NCBI GenBank assembly: GCA_029287645.1 | Contig: JARFQS010000632.1 | Coordinates: 1-7,369, forward strand | DNA: 7,369 nt | Source: Thermoanaerobaculia bacterium | GTDB taxonomy: Bacteria; Acidobacteriota; Thermoanaerobaculia; Multivoradales; JAHEKO01 | Direction of reading: 5' to 3' | Shown: piece by piece, positions 1 to 5,761 of the stretch | Layout of the letters: the number at the start of each line of letters is the position of its first letter | Numbering within the stretch: the stretch's first letter is position 1 | Translations under genes and position numbers: made by a program | Notes under the pieces: model-generated | Databases searched by the model: none | The model's input: only the letters and a program-made list of their open reading frames with translations | What the model was told of the DNA's origin: nothing

Positions 1-792
1 AAGCCCGATCGTCGCGGCCGGATCGATCCGGACGAGATTCTGGCCGAAGTACGGGCGGATACGCGACTGGTTTGCCTGGTGCTGGCGAACAACGAAGTGG
101 GGACACTGCAACCGGTCGCGGAAGTGGGTAAGGGCTGTCGGGAGCGCGGCGTCCCGGTGCTGTGCGATGCGGTGCAAGCGGTCGGGAAATTGGCGGTCAA
201 GGTGACGGACCTGGAAGTGGATTATCTATCACTCTGCGCCCATAAGTTCTACGGTCCCTTGGGCGCAGCGGCTTTATGGGTCCGTAGGGGAGTTGACTAC
301 GAAGCGTTGCTCAGGGGGGGATCTCAGGAACGTCAACGAAGGGCAGGAACCGTCAACGTTCCGGCTGTTGTCGGATTGGGCGAGGCGGCAAGGCTGGTAT
401 CCGACGAGCTCGAAGTGCGCCGTCGGACGATGTTCGAGCTGCGTGAGCGCTTCGAAGGCGGCTTGGAGCGAATCCACGATGTTGTCGTGCATGGCCGGCC
501 AGCGGAGCGAATCCCCAACACGTCTCACATTGCTCTTCCGGGGGCTGACAGCGAGGCCTTGCTGATCCGTCTCGACCTCGCCGGTTTTGCCGTTTCATCA
601 GGGTCTGCCTGCTCCTCTGGCACGGTGGAGCCCAGCCGAACGTTACTTGCCATGGGTGTTCCAAAGGAAGAAGCTTCCTGCTCGCTGCGCGTCAGCTTCG
701 GGCCTCGGAACACCGTCGCGGAAGTCGACGGGTTCCTGGATGTCCTGGAACACGAGGTGACGGAGCTCCGCGGGCTGGCGTCGGGGTCGTGA
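1..792 (+). CDS. Cysteine desulfurase (NifS/IscS class), 5'-truncated by the window edge
   Basis: PLP-dependent enzyme that takes sulfur from L-cysteine as an enzyme-bound persulfide, releasing alanine, for transfer to thiolation or Fe-S assembly partners. The frame is open from base 1, so the real start lies outside. 263 residues are visible, and about 120 N-terminal residues are missing compared with the usual 380-400. Seen in the visible part: ANNEVGTLQP (about residues 29-38), DAVQAVGK in the position of the conserved D-x-x-Q cofactor region, CAHKFYGPLG with the Schiff-base lysine at visible residue 82, and the catalytic loop SSGSACSSG with cysteine at visible residue 204. This loop is the class I (IscS/NifS) type rather than the SufS type. 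The usual SAHK is CAHK here. The stop overlaps the start region of mnmA, so the two are co-translated; this resembles the Bacillus yrvO-mnmA pair. The family is certain. The exact orthology (IscS, NifS or YrvO) is not resolved, so no symbol is given. Confidence 0.95.
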   Translation, partial: KPDRRGRIDPDEILAEVRADTRLVCLVLANNEVGTLQPVAEVGKGCRERGVPVLCDAVQAVGKLAVKVTDLEVDYLSLCAHKFYGPLGAAALWVRRGVDYEALLRGGSQERQRRAGTVNVPAVVGLGEAARLVSDELEVRRRTMFELRERFEGGLERIHDVVVHGRPAERIPNTSHIALPGADSEALLIRLDLAGFAVSSGSACSSGTVEPSRTLLAMGVPKEEASCSLRVSFGPRNTVAEVDGFLDVLEHEVTELRGLASGS

Positions 793-794
793 TC

Positions 795-1895
795 ATGAAA
801 CCGACGATCGCAGTGGCCATGAGCGGTGGTCTCGACTCCTCGGTGACGGCCTGGCTTCTCTCGCAGGCCGGCCACCCGGTCATCGGCCTGTCCATGCTGC
901 TGTGGGACCGGTCGCAGGACGATAGCTATGGCAGATGCTGCGGCGCGCTGGACATGGGAGATGCGAAGCGCGTGGCCCAGCAATGCGGGATCTCCCACTA
1001 CACGCTGCAAATGGAGGAGGAGTTCCGTCGTGCCGTGGTCGATCCCTTCGTTCAGGACTACCTCGAAGGCAGAACGCCGATCCCGTGCACTCGCTGCAAT
1101 ACCTGGATCAAGTTCGACCTGTTTCTCGACAAAGCCCGCCAGCTGGGCGCCGACCGGATCGCGACCGGCCACTACGCACGGATCGTCGAAGGCCCCGACG
1201 GCTACGAGCTGCACGCGGCTGCCGAATCGAGCAAGGACCAGAGCTACTATCTTTTCGAGCTGACGCAAGACCAACTCGCTTCGACACTCTTTCCCCTGGG
1301 TGAGAAGACCAAGCCAGAAGTGCGGGAGATGGCGCGAGAGGCCGGCTTGAGGGTAGCCGAGAAGCCCGAGAGCATGGAGATCTGCTTTGTCGAAGGCAGC
1401 GTTCGGGAGTTTGTCGAGTCTCAGGTCGAAGCGTGGCCGACGCGCTTCAGAACGGAGTCGCTCACCCAGCCCAGCCAGATCGTGGACGGGGACGGAAGGG
1501 TACTTGGCGAAGGAGAGCCCTACTATCGGTACACCGTCGGCCAGAGGCGGGGATTGGGGATAGCGGCCCCCGAGCCACTCTATGTGCTGGGCGTGGAGCC
1601 GCAGCACAATCGGGTCGAAGTCGGTCCGGAGACCGCGTTGCGAGCGCCCGGTTTGATTGGACGCGATGTGCATTGGATCGGTCCACAGTGCGACGCTCCT
1701 ATCGAGGCCATGGTGAAGATCCGATCACGACATCCGGGTGTCCGGTCGCTCGTCCGACCCCTGGGTGAGGGCAGGGTGGAGGTCGAGTTCACCGAAGCGC
1801 AGATCGGCGTCTCGCCAGGTCAGGCAGCCGTGTTCTACGACGGCAGTCGAGTGCTGGGTGGTTGCTGGATCGACAGTTCCACAGGAGACGCCTAG
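795..1895 (+). CDS. mnmA: tRNA-specific 2-thiouridylase MnmA
   Basis: Cytoplasmic enzyme that adenylates C2 of the wobble uridine U34 in Lys, Glu and Gln tRNAs and replaces the oxygen with sulfur. With the ATG start the protein has 366 residues, close to the 368 of E. coli MnmA. Seen: N-terminal PP-loop ATP site MSGGLDSS (residues 9-16), CCGALDMGDAKRVA (typical of many bacterial MnmAs), CTRCNTWIKF with the likely catalytic Cys101, EICFVEG with the second catalytic Cys197, and the central-domain motif YTVGQRRGLGI. A GTG at 789 overlaps the upstream TGA as GTGA and is an alternative start. I chose ATG 795 because a G-rich stretch (783-786) sits 8 bases before it, whereas it would lie only 2 bases before the GTG. 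The preceding desulfurase gene is the expected sulfur donor. Both catalytic cysteines and the ATP loop are intact, so the enzyme should be functional. Confidence 0.97.
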   Translation: MKPTIAVAMSGGLDSSVTAWLLSQAGHPVIGLSMLLWDRSQDDSYGRCCGALDMGDAKRVAQQCGISHYTLQMEEEFRRAVVDPFVQDYLEGRTPIPCTRCNTWIKFDLFLDKARQLGADRIATGHYARIVEGPDGYELHAAAESSKDQSYYLFELTQDQLASTLFPLGEKTKPEVREMAREAGLRVAEKPESMEICFVEGSVREFVESQVEAWPTRFRTESLTQPSQIVDGDGRVLGEGEPYYRYTVGQRRGLGIAAPEPLYVLGVEPQHNRVEVGPETALRAPGLIGRDVHWIGPQCDAPIEAMVKIRSRHPGVRSLVRPLGEGRVEVEFTEAQIGVSPGQAAVFYDGSRVLGGCWIDSSTGDA

Positions 1896-1946
1896 ATTCT
1901 GACGGGTGGCAAGCTCGAACGGGCAGCGAGACAGGATCGGACCGAG

Positions 1947-2825
1947 ATGAAGGTGCACATCGTCTGTCAGAGATGGAAGCAGGATCGCGTCCTGTCGCGG
2001 TTCGCGCGCTATCTCGTGGATCGTTGGGGTTGGACGGTAGGCCGGCGGCCCCAGCGGAAGGCGGACCTGAACTACTGGATCGCCTTTCTGGAGTGGCAGC
2101 GGTTCAGGGGTTTCGACAGCACTCCGACCGTTGCGTACATGACCCATCCGGAAGACGAGATCGAGGACCCCGATGGGTACCGCCTCTACTACGACGCGGC
2201 CGAAGAGGCAGATCTGAGAGTGTGCATGAACGAGTTGAGCCGGCAGGAGCTAGAAGACCTGTATGGCCGGTCGTTGCGAGTTCCGCTTCCCCTGGACACG
2301 AAGCACTTTCCTCTCAAGTCCGCTCCGGCGGGCAATACACCGATTGTCGGCTTCTCGGGCAAGGCGTATCGAAGCGGTCGCAAAGGCGAGGACCTGGCGG
2401 AGCGACTCGTCGAAGACTTCGCCGGTCGATGCGGATTCATGGCTTCAGGCAAAAAGTGGCCGTGTCCGACGAAATGGTACTCCTGGCAGGAGATGCCGGG
2501 GTTCTTCCAGAGTCTGGATGTCTACGTCTCCACTTCGGTGGTGGAGGGTGGCCCCATGCCGACCCTCGAGGCCCTGGCGACGGGGGTTCCCGTTGTCATT
2601 GCGTCGGGTGTAGGGCTGCACGACGAGTTGCCGGACATGAAAGGGATCTTCAGATACGAGAAGGGTGACTACGAGGACCTTCGCCGAGCCCTCGACGAGG
2701 CCCTCGGTGACTACAGGGACGTCGCCCGGGCTCTCCTCCGTGAGTCCACACGCCCCCACACCGTCGACAACTGGTGCGAGGCCACCAGAACCGCCTTCGA
2801 AGAATTCCTGTCACACACCCCCTAA
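1947..2825 (+). CDS. Short GT-B (GT4-like) glycosyltransferase
   Basis: Predicted glycosyltransferase of the Glycos_transf_1/GT4 type, which moves a sugar from a nucleotide-sugar donor to an unknown acceptor. The clear evidence is the C-terminal donor-binding half. SLDVYVSTS leads into the EX7E-type motif EGGPMPTLEA (Glu200 and Glu208), followed by ATGVPVVIA, the usual order in GT4 enzymes. A second Rossmann strand begins near IVGFSGKAYRSGRKGED (about residues 132-148). At 292 residues it is clearly shorter than the usual 350-400, and the N-terminal acceptor domain (residues 1 to about 125) is reduced. There is no signal peptide or membrane segment, so it is probably cytoplasmic. The ATG at 1947 follows AGGA (1933-1936) by 10 bases. 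It lies 51 bases after mnmA on the same strand and is probably read with it, although no functional link is apparent. Acceptor and product cannot be told from the sequence. Confidence 0.87.
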   Translation: MKVHIVCQRWKQDRVLSRFARYLVDRWGWTVGRRPQRKADLNYWIAFLEWQRFRGFDSTPTVAYMTHPEDEIEDPDGYRLYYDAAEEADLRVCMNELSRQELEDLYGRSLRVPLPLDTKHFPLKSAPAGNTPIVGFSGKAYRSGRKGEDLAERLVEDFAGRCGFMASGKKWPCPTKWYSWQEMPGFFQSLDVYVSTSVVEGGPMPTLEALATGVPVVIASGVGLHDELPDMKGIFRYEKGDYEDLRRALDEALGDYRDVARALLRESTRPHTVDNWCEATRTAFEEFLSHTP

Positions 2826-2829
2826 ATCG

Positions 2830-2847
2830 GCCGGCGCCCCTGCCGGC
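2830..2847 (+). terminator. Candidate hairpin terminator after the glycosyltransferase gene
   Basis: A perfect 6-bp GCCGGC/GCCGGC stem with a 6-base loop starts 5 bases after the TAA stop of the glycosyltransferase gene. No run of T follows, so it is not a classic intrinsic terminator. It may be a weak or factor-assisted stop, or chance in G+C-rich DNA. Confidence 0.35.
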
Positions 2848-2920
2848 AGATCGAATCCCCTCCTACGGCTGTTGTCGTGTAGAGATCCGTCCGGGTGGTC
2901 CGCCTAGGGGACGGCGTCGG

Positions 2921-2980
2921 CAATGTAGGGGAGCCCCTTGCGGGCTCCCATGGGAGGGGTCAAGCCCCTCCCCTACATTG
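2921..2980. repeat. 60-bp palindromic intergenic repeat (REP-like, three-way-junction fold)
   Basis: Near-perfect palindrome centred on 2950/2951. The outer 13-base arms CAATGTAGGGGAG (2921-2933) and CTCCCCTACATTG (2968-2980) are exact reverse complements, and the central 12 bases CTCCCATGGGAG (2945-2956) are self-complementary. An alternative fold has an 8-bp basal stem (2921-2928 with 2973-2980) carrying two 8-bp hairpins: 2929-2936 with 2942-2949, and 2952-2959 with 2965-2972. Both have 5-base loops. Only the two bases at 2950-2951 are left unpaired at the junction. Loop 1 contains CTTG and loop 2 contains CAAG, which could kiss. Ends of the TGTAGGGG...CCCCTACA type are familiar from multicopy intergenic palindromes in many high-G+C bacteria, so this is probably one copy of a genome-wide family. 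Copy number cannot be seen here. Confidence 0.85.
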
Positions 2981-2989
2981 AGGGTGGGC

Positions 2990-3062
2990 TGCCACCTCGT
3001 CACGTCATCGCGGCGGATGTCCGCTGCTTTGCCATGGATCTTGCGCTGCGCTCGACGTGGCA
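2990..3062. repeat. 73-bp imperfect inverted-repeat element with TGCCAC...GTGGCA ends
   Basis: The terminal decamers TGCCACCTCG (2990-2999) and CGACGTGGCA (3053-3062) are reverse complements at 9 of 10 positions. A short internal hairpin pairs GCGGA (3013-3017) with TCCGC (3020-3024). The layout, a short terminal inverted repeat with a CGAGCGCAGCG-like stretch next to one end on the minus strand, resembles the abundant bacterial intergenic palindromes with TGTCAT..CGAGC / GCTCG..ATGACA ends. It begins 9 bases after the preceding palindrome. It is probably a non-coding repeat, either miniature and mobile or structural. Membership of that wider class is inference. Confidence 0.55.
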
Positions 3063-3174
3063 CCCCTTGACGAACCACCCGAACGAACCTCTGGCACCGG
3101 TGAAGGCAATAGGGGCGTAAAGGCTCAGGGGCATAGGGGTCAGAGCTCAGAAGGAAACCAACAGCGGCTCCAAG

Positions 3175-3251
3175 GGTTCGGCGTGGGGACCTCCATGGGG
3201 GTTCTTGCAGCGGAAGGGAGAACAAGCCCCCTGGGGGCCCCACGTCGGACC
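3175..3251. repeat. 77-nt long imperfect hairpin
   Basis: The basal stem has 14 consecutive pairs (3175-3188 with 3238-3251), including two G-T wobbles. After a bulged A at 3189 come six more pairs (3190-3195 with 3232-3237), one mismatch and four G-C pairs (3197-3200 with 3227-3230). The apical loop, from about 3204 to 3223, is purine-rich. It is stable in either strand orientation. It lies between the convergent glycosyltransferase and rsmI genes, so it could act as a two-way terminator, a small structured RNA or another dispersed palindrome. No T-tract follows it on either side, which argues against a textbook intrinsic terminator. Confidence 0.7.
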
Positions 3252-3331
3252 ACCACACGATCAGTCCCAGGACTCAAGCTCTAGTACCCCTGTGCGGGCA
3301 CTGCGAAAGGGCGTCCACAATCGAGAGGCTT

Positions 3332-4018
3332 CTAGCGGTCGTCTTCAGGAGGGCCGATGACGACCGTAAACTCGCCCTTGATGGACGATCGGGCGGAGAG
3401 ATCCGAGTGGATTTCGGAGAGCCGGCCTCGCACTGTTTCCTCGTGCAGCTTCGTGAGCTCTCGGCCGACCGCTGCGAGCCTGTCGCCGAGCATCTGCCGA
3501 GCATCTTCGAGGCTCGCGACGATCCGATGGGGAGACTCGAAGAAGATGAGGGTGTGAGCGAGGCCCGAGAATCGATCGAAGAACCGCTGCCGTTTGCCCT
3601 TGCGGGGTGGAGGAAATCCGAGAAAGGTGAAGGGGTAGGGCGGTAGCCCGGAGACGACCAGGGCAGTGAGAATCGCCGAGGCTCCCGGAACATGTTCGAC
3701 GGGAATGCCCTGCGCTGCCGCGCCACGTACCAGCAGGAAACCGGGATCGGAGAGCAGAGGCGTGCCGGCGTCGCTGACCAAAGCCACCTGCATTCCATCC
3801 TCCAACTGCTCCAGAATGCGGGGCACTCGCTGTCGCTCGTTGTGCTCGTGCAGGGAGAGCAGCCTGGCCTCGATTCCGAGGCGAGAGAGCATGCGGCCGG
3901 TATGGCGAGTGTCTTCACAGGCGACCAGATCGGCCTCGACTAGGGCCCTCCGGGCCCGAGGCGACAGGTCGTCCAGATTGCCGATGGGAGTCGCGACGAC
4001 GATCAGCTTGCCCGGCAT
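3332..4018 (-). CDS. rsmI: 16S rRNA (cytidine1402-2'-O)-methyltransferase RsmI, short form
   Basis: SAM-dependent enzyme that adds the 2'-O-methyl group to C1402 in the decoding centre of 16S rRNA; it belongs to the tetrapyrrole-methylase fold. Seen in order: VVATPIGNLDDLS (residues 7-19), CEDTRHT (34-40), LSLHEHNE (54-61), VSDAGTPLLSDPG (81-93, the glycine-rich SAM-site region), VPGASAILTALVVSGLP (from 110), FLGFPPRKGKR-like segment, FFESPHRI, and GRELTKLHEE near the end. All are hallmark RsmI motifs. The protein has 228 residues against about 280 in E. coli. The catalytic domain is complete, and the usual C-terminal small helical domain is absent. The start lies 6 bases after the nadE stop with no clear Shine-Dalgarno, so translation is probably coupled to nadE. 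No frameshift is visible at the 3' end, which suggests a natural short form. Confidence 0.96.
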   Translation of the reverse strand: MPGKLIVVATPIGNLDDLSPRARRALVEADLVACEDTRHTGRMLSRLGIEARLLSLHEHNERQRVPRILEQLEDGMQVALVSDAGTPLLSDPGFLLVRGAAAQGIPVEHVPGASAILTALVVSGLPPYPFTFLGFPPPRKGKRQRFFDRFSGLAHTLIFFESPHRIVASLEDARQMLGDRLAAVGRELTKLHEETVRGRLSEIHSDLSARSSIKGEFTVVIGPPEDDR

Positions 4019-4024
4019 GCCGGG

Positions 4025-4867
4025 TCAGTCCCGGGGGATTTCCCGGTCCAGGTTGATGGCGCTGTCGGATAGACGCGCGATGAGCATGAGACGCCGTTTG
4101 AAGCGATTCTGCTCCTCGAGAGCGGTGATTCGACCGACCACGCTCGCCGGGTAGCCCTGGTCGACGACCTCACTCGGCGACAGACCCAGATCGAACATCA
4201 AACACAGGACCTCGTCAGCGCTTGCGTAGTCGAAACCGAGCTCCCCTTCGTCGGTCTGGCCGGGCCACAGGTCCGCAGAGGGCTTCTTGTCGATGACCTG
4301 TGCGGGCACACCCAAATGCCGCGCCAGCTGCCAAACCTGCTGCTTGTAGAGATCTCCGAGTGGATTGATGGAGCTGGCGTTGTCGCCGAAGATGGTCGAA
4401 TATCCAAGCAGAATCTCCGTCTTGTTGGAGGTTCCGAGAACCAGGCATCCCAGCTTCTTGGCATGGTCGAAGAGGATGGACATCCTCTCCCTGGCCATCT
4501 TGTTGCCGATTCGGACCTTGTCGATCTCGCCTTCACCCAGGTTCTCGAAGTAGAGGTCCACCATGGGCGAGATGTCGATCGTGGTTGATTCCAGCTCGAA
4601 GGCTGCCGCTACTGCCTCCGCATCCGAAAGCGAGTCGGGGTTGGAGGTGCGATAGGGGAGCATGTAGGTGTGAACCCGGGAGGCTCCGAGGGCTCTGGCT
4701 GCCAGGGCAGCTGCCAGAGCAGAGTCGACGCCACCACTGAGTCCGACCACGACGCCTTTCGACCGGGTGGTTTCTACCGCATCTCGAATGAACCCTGTCA
4801 GGACCTTCTCTGCCAGCTCGGCGTTGAGCCACAGGCGGTCCCGGATCCAATACTTCGTGTCATTCAT
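4025..4867 (-). CDS. nadE: NAD(+) synthetase NadE, synthetase domain only
   Basis: Catalyses the last step of NAD synthesis: ATP-dependent adenylation and amidation of nicotinate adenine dinucleotide in the cytoplasm. The protein has 280 residues, the size of stand-alone (nominally ammonia-dependent) NadE rather than the roughly 550-680 of fused glutamine-dependent enzymes. Seen: PP-loop VGLSGGVDSA (residues 41-50), GNKMARERMS (121-130), LGTSNKTEILLGYSTIFGD (144-162), NPLGDLYK (168-175), and KPSADLWPGQTDEGELGFDY (195-214). All are conserved ATP, NaAD or structural segments. The ATG overlaps the stop of the upstream nitrilase-type gene as ATGA, which implies translational coupling, and rsmI follows after 6 bases. 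The context suggests ammonia may be delivered by that neighbour. If the neighbour is truly broken, NadE would have to rely on free ammonia. Confidence 0.97.
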   Translation of the reverse strand: MNDTKYWIRDRLWLNAELAEKVLTGFIRDAVETTRSKGVVVGLSGGVDSALAAALAARALGASRVHTYMLPYRTSNPDSLSDAEAVAAAFELESTTIDISPMVDLYFENLGEGEIDKVRIGNKMARERMSILFDHAKKLGCLVLGTSNKTEILLGYSTIFGDNASSINPLGDLYKQQVWQLARHLGVPAQVIDKKPSADLWPGQTDEGELGFDYASADEVLCLMFDLGLSPSEVVDQGYPASVVGRITALEEQNRFKRRLMLIARLSDSAINLDREIPRD

Positions 4868-5691
4868 TCGGGACCCTCGATGTCGCTGCGCTCGGAGCGC
4901 AGGAGCGGTAGGCGCCAGCGGAGTCGATCCACTTCCCGCAGATCGAGGGTCGCTATCAGAAGGTCTTCCTCGAGACTGGCGGCTCGGCAGAGAATCTGCC
5001 CTCCGGGGCGCACGATGTGGCTACCCCCGGCGTAGAACGTACCTTCTTCCCAGCCGACCCGGTTGCAGTAGAGGAGCCAGCTGGTGTTGACGACGGCCGT
5101 GGAGCGGGTCAGGCATTCCCACGTTTCCTGGCTTTCGAGAACCTCGCCGGAGCCGACCTACCCAGGTCACGCCGACAGGACGCCGAGCACGTTTCCTCCC
5201 CCAGCCGCCAGGAGCTGGGCCAGTTGCGGATGCCAGAGGTCCTCGCAGACCAGGAGCCCCAACTTCTCTCCACCGATGGGAGCCAGGTCGAGGCGCTGCC
5301 CGTGTCCGAAGAATCGGCCTTCCTGAAAGATCCCATAGGTCGGCAGATACAGCTTGCGATGGACGTGGACGATCTGGCCCGCCCTGAGCATCACGGCGCT
5401 GTTGTAAAGGACTCCCTGGCCGTCCTCCTCTACCAGGCCGACTACTACTGCCATCTCGCCGGCGGCCTCCGCCAAGTGTCGGAGTCTCTCGGACTCTTCG
5501 ATCCGACAGGAGACCCGGCTCGTGAGGTGCAAGAGCCGGTACCCCGTGATCGAGAGCTCCGGAAACAGAAGCAGCTCGACGCCCTCCTGCCGGGATCGTT
5601 CCATCCACTCCAGGTGCTTCTGGAGATTGTCTTCGACGGCGCCCAGGGTACAGTCGATCTGCGCCAACCCGACGGTCAGTTTGTTCGCCAT
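4864..5691 (-). pseudogene. Nitrilase-superfamily (C-N hydrolase) amidase, interrupted by two in-frame stops
   Basis: Nitrilase-fold amidohydrolase, possibly the glutaminase partner of NadE. From ATG 5691 (no other start follows the in-frame stop at 5746-5748) it reads LTVGLAQIDCTLG, then the catalytic triad: Glu45 in LLFPELSITGY, Lys113 in HVHRKLYLPTYGIFQEGRFF and Cys149 in LVCEDLWHP. After GVLSA (residue 174) the frame meets TGA (5167-5169), then Pro-Gly, then TAG (5158-5160). Beyond that, the same frame runs on for 97 clean codons with good nitrilase C-terminal sequence (NTSWLLYCNRVGWEEGTFYAG, then HIVRPGGQIL). It ends in a TGA that overlaps the nadE ATG as ATGA. Uninterrupted, it would encode 275 residues, a normal family length. 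Relatives commonly have SASP-x-R at the break, so Ser and Arg are expected where the stops stand. It may be a recent pseudogene or a sequence error; readthrough is less likely. Confidence 0.82.
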
Positions 5692-5761
5692 GGGAACTCG
5701 AGATCTACAGGGCCCAACGAGTGAAAATCGACCCTGAAGGCTATGCTAGCATGCCGCCGCC
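5692..5761. promoter_or_regulatory. Divergent promoter region between nitrilase-nadE-rsmI and the SurA-like gene
   Basis: This 70-base gap is the only space for promoters of both divergent units. On the plus strand TGCTAGCAT (5744-5752) resembles an extended -10 element (TGn followed by TAGCAT, 4 of 6 matches to TATAAT). No good -35 box is seen at the right distance. On the minus strand I see no persuasive boxes. The assignment rests mostly on gene layout. Confidence 0.3.

Larger units (their letters stand above)
2826..3331. other. Convergent intergenic spacer without genes
   Basis: 506 bases between the stops of the glycosyltransferase and rsmI genes. Apart from the candidate terminator and three inverted-repeat structures listed separately, the remainder (about 2848-2920, 3063-3174 and 3252-3331) shows no reading frame with recognisable protein content. 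Short frames here, such as a 131-codon one on the minus strand (2863-3258), merely translate the palindromes. Positions 3111-3139 contain three spaced AGGGG or CAGGGG runs, too few for a convincing G-quadruplex. No tRNA-like cloverleaf was found. Confidence 0.7.

Noticed and set aside
525..1673. 382-codon open frame on the minus strand opposite mnmA and the desulfurase end
   Set aside because: It is longer than mnmA itself but has no recognisable motif. It runs antisense to two unmistakable genes, as expected for high-G+C third-position bias.
1862..2668. 268-codon plus-strand frame overlapping the glycosyltransferase
   Set aside because: The translation is Arg/Gly-rich and without motifs. 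The 1947-2825 frame carries the GT4 donor-site motif and explains the region.
3111..3139. Spaced GGGG runs as a G-quadruplex
   Set aside because: Only three clear runs are present and their spacing is uneven.
2863..3258. 131-codon minus-strand frame in the convergent spacer
   Set aside because: It is a translation through the palindromic repeats, with no protein-like composition.
5167..5169. TGA as a selenocysteine codon
   Set aside because: The position is not catalytic in the nitrilase family, a TAG follows nine bases later, and relatives have Ser-like residues there.
5021..5608. Minus-strand frame crossing the nitrilase stop site, considered as the product of a single frameshift
   Set aside because: Past the break its translation (RKPGNVGMPD and so on) does not look like a nitrilase C-terminus. 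The original frame does, and it ends at the ATGA junction with nadE.
5017..5724. 235-codon plus-strand frame opposite the nitrilase gene
   Set aside because: It is the antisense of conserved nitrilase sequence and has no family features.
5751..5761. Upstream ATG 11 bases before the SurA-like start
   Set aside because: It is out of frame with the signal-peptide-bearing frame, and its product lacks features. It could interfere with initiation but nothing supports a regulatory peptide.
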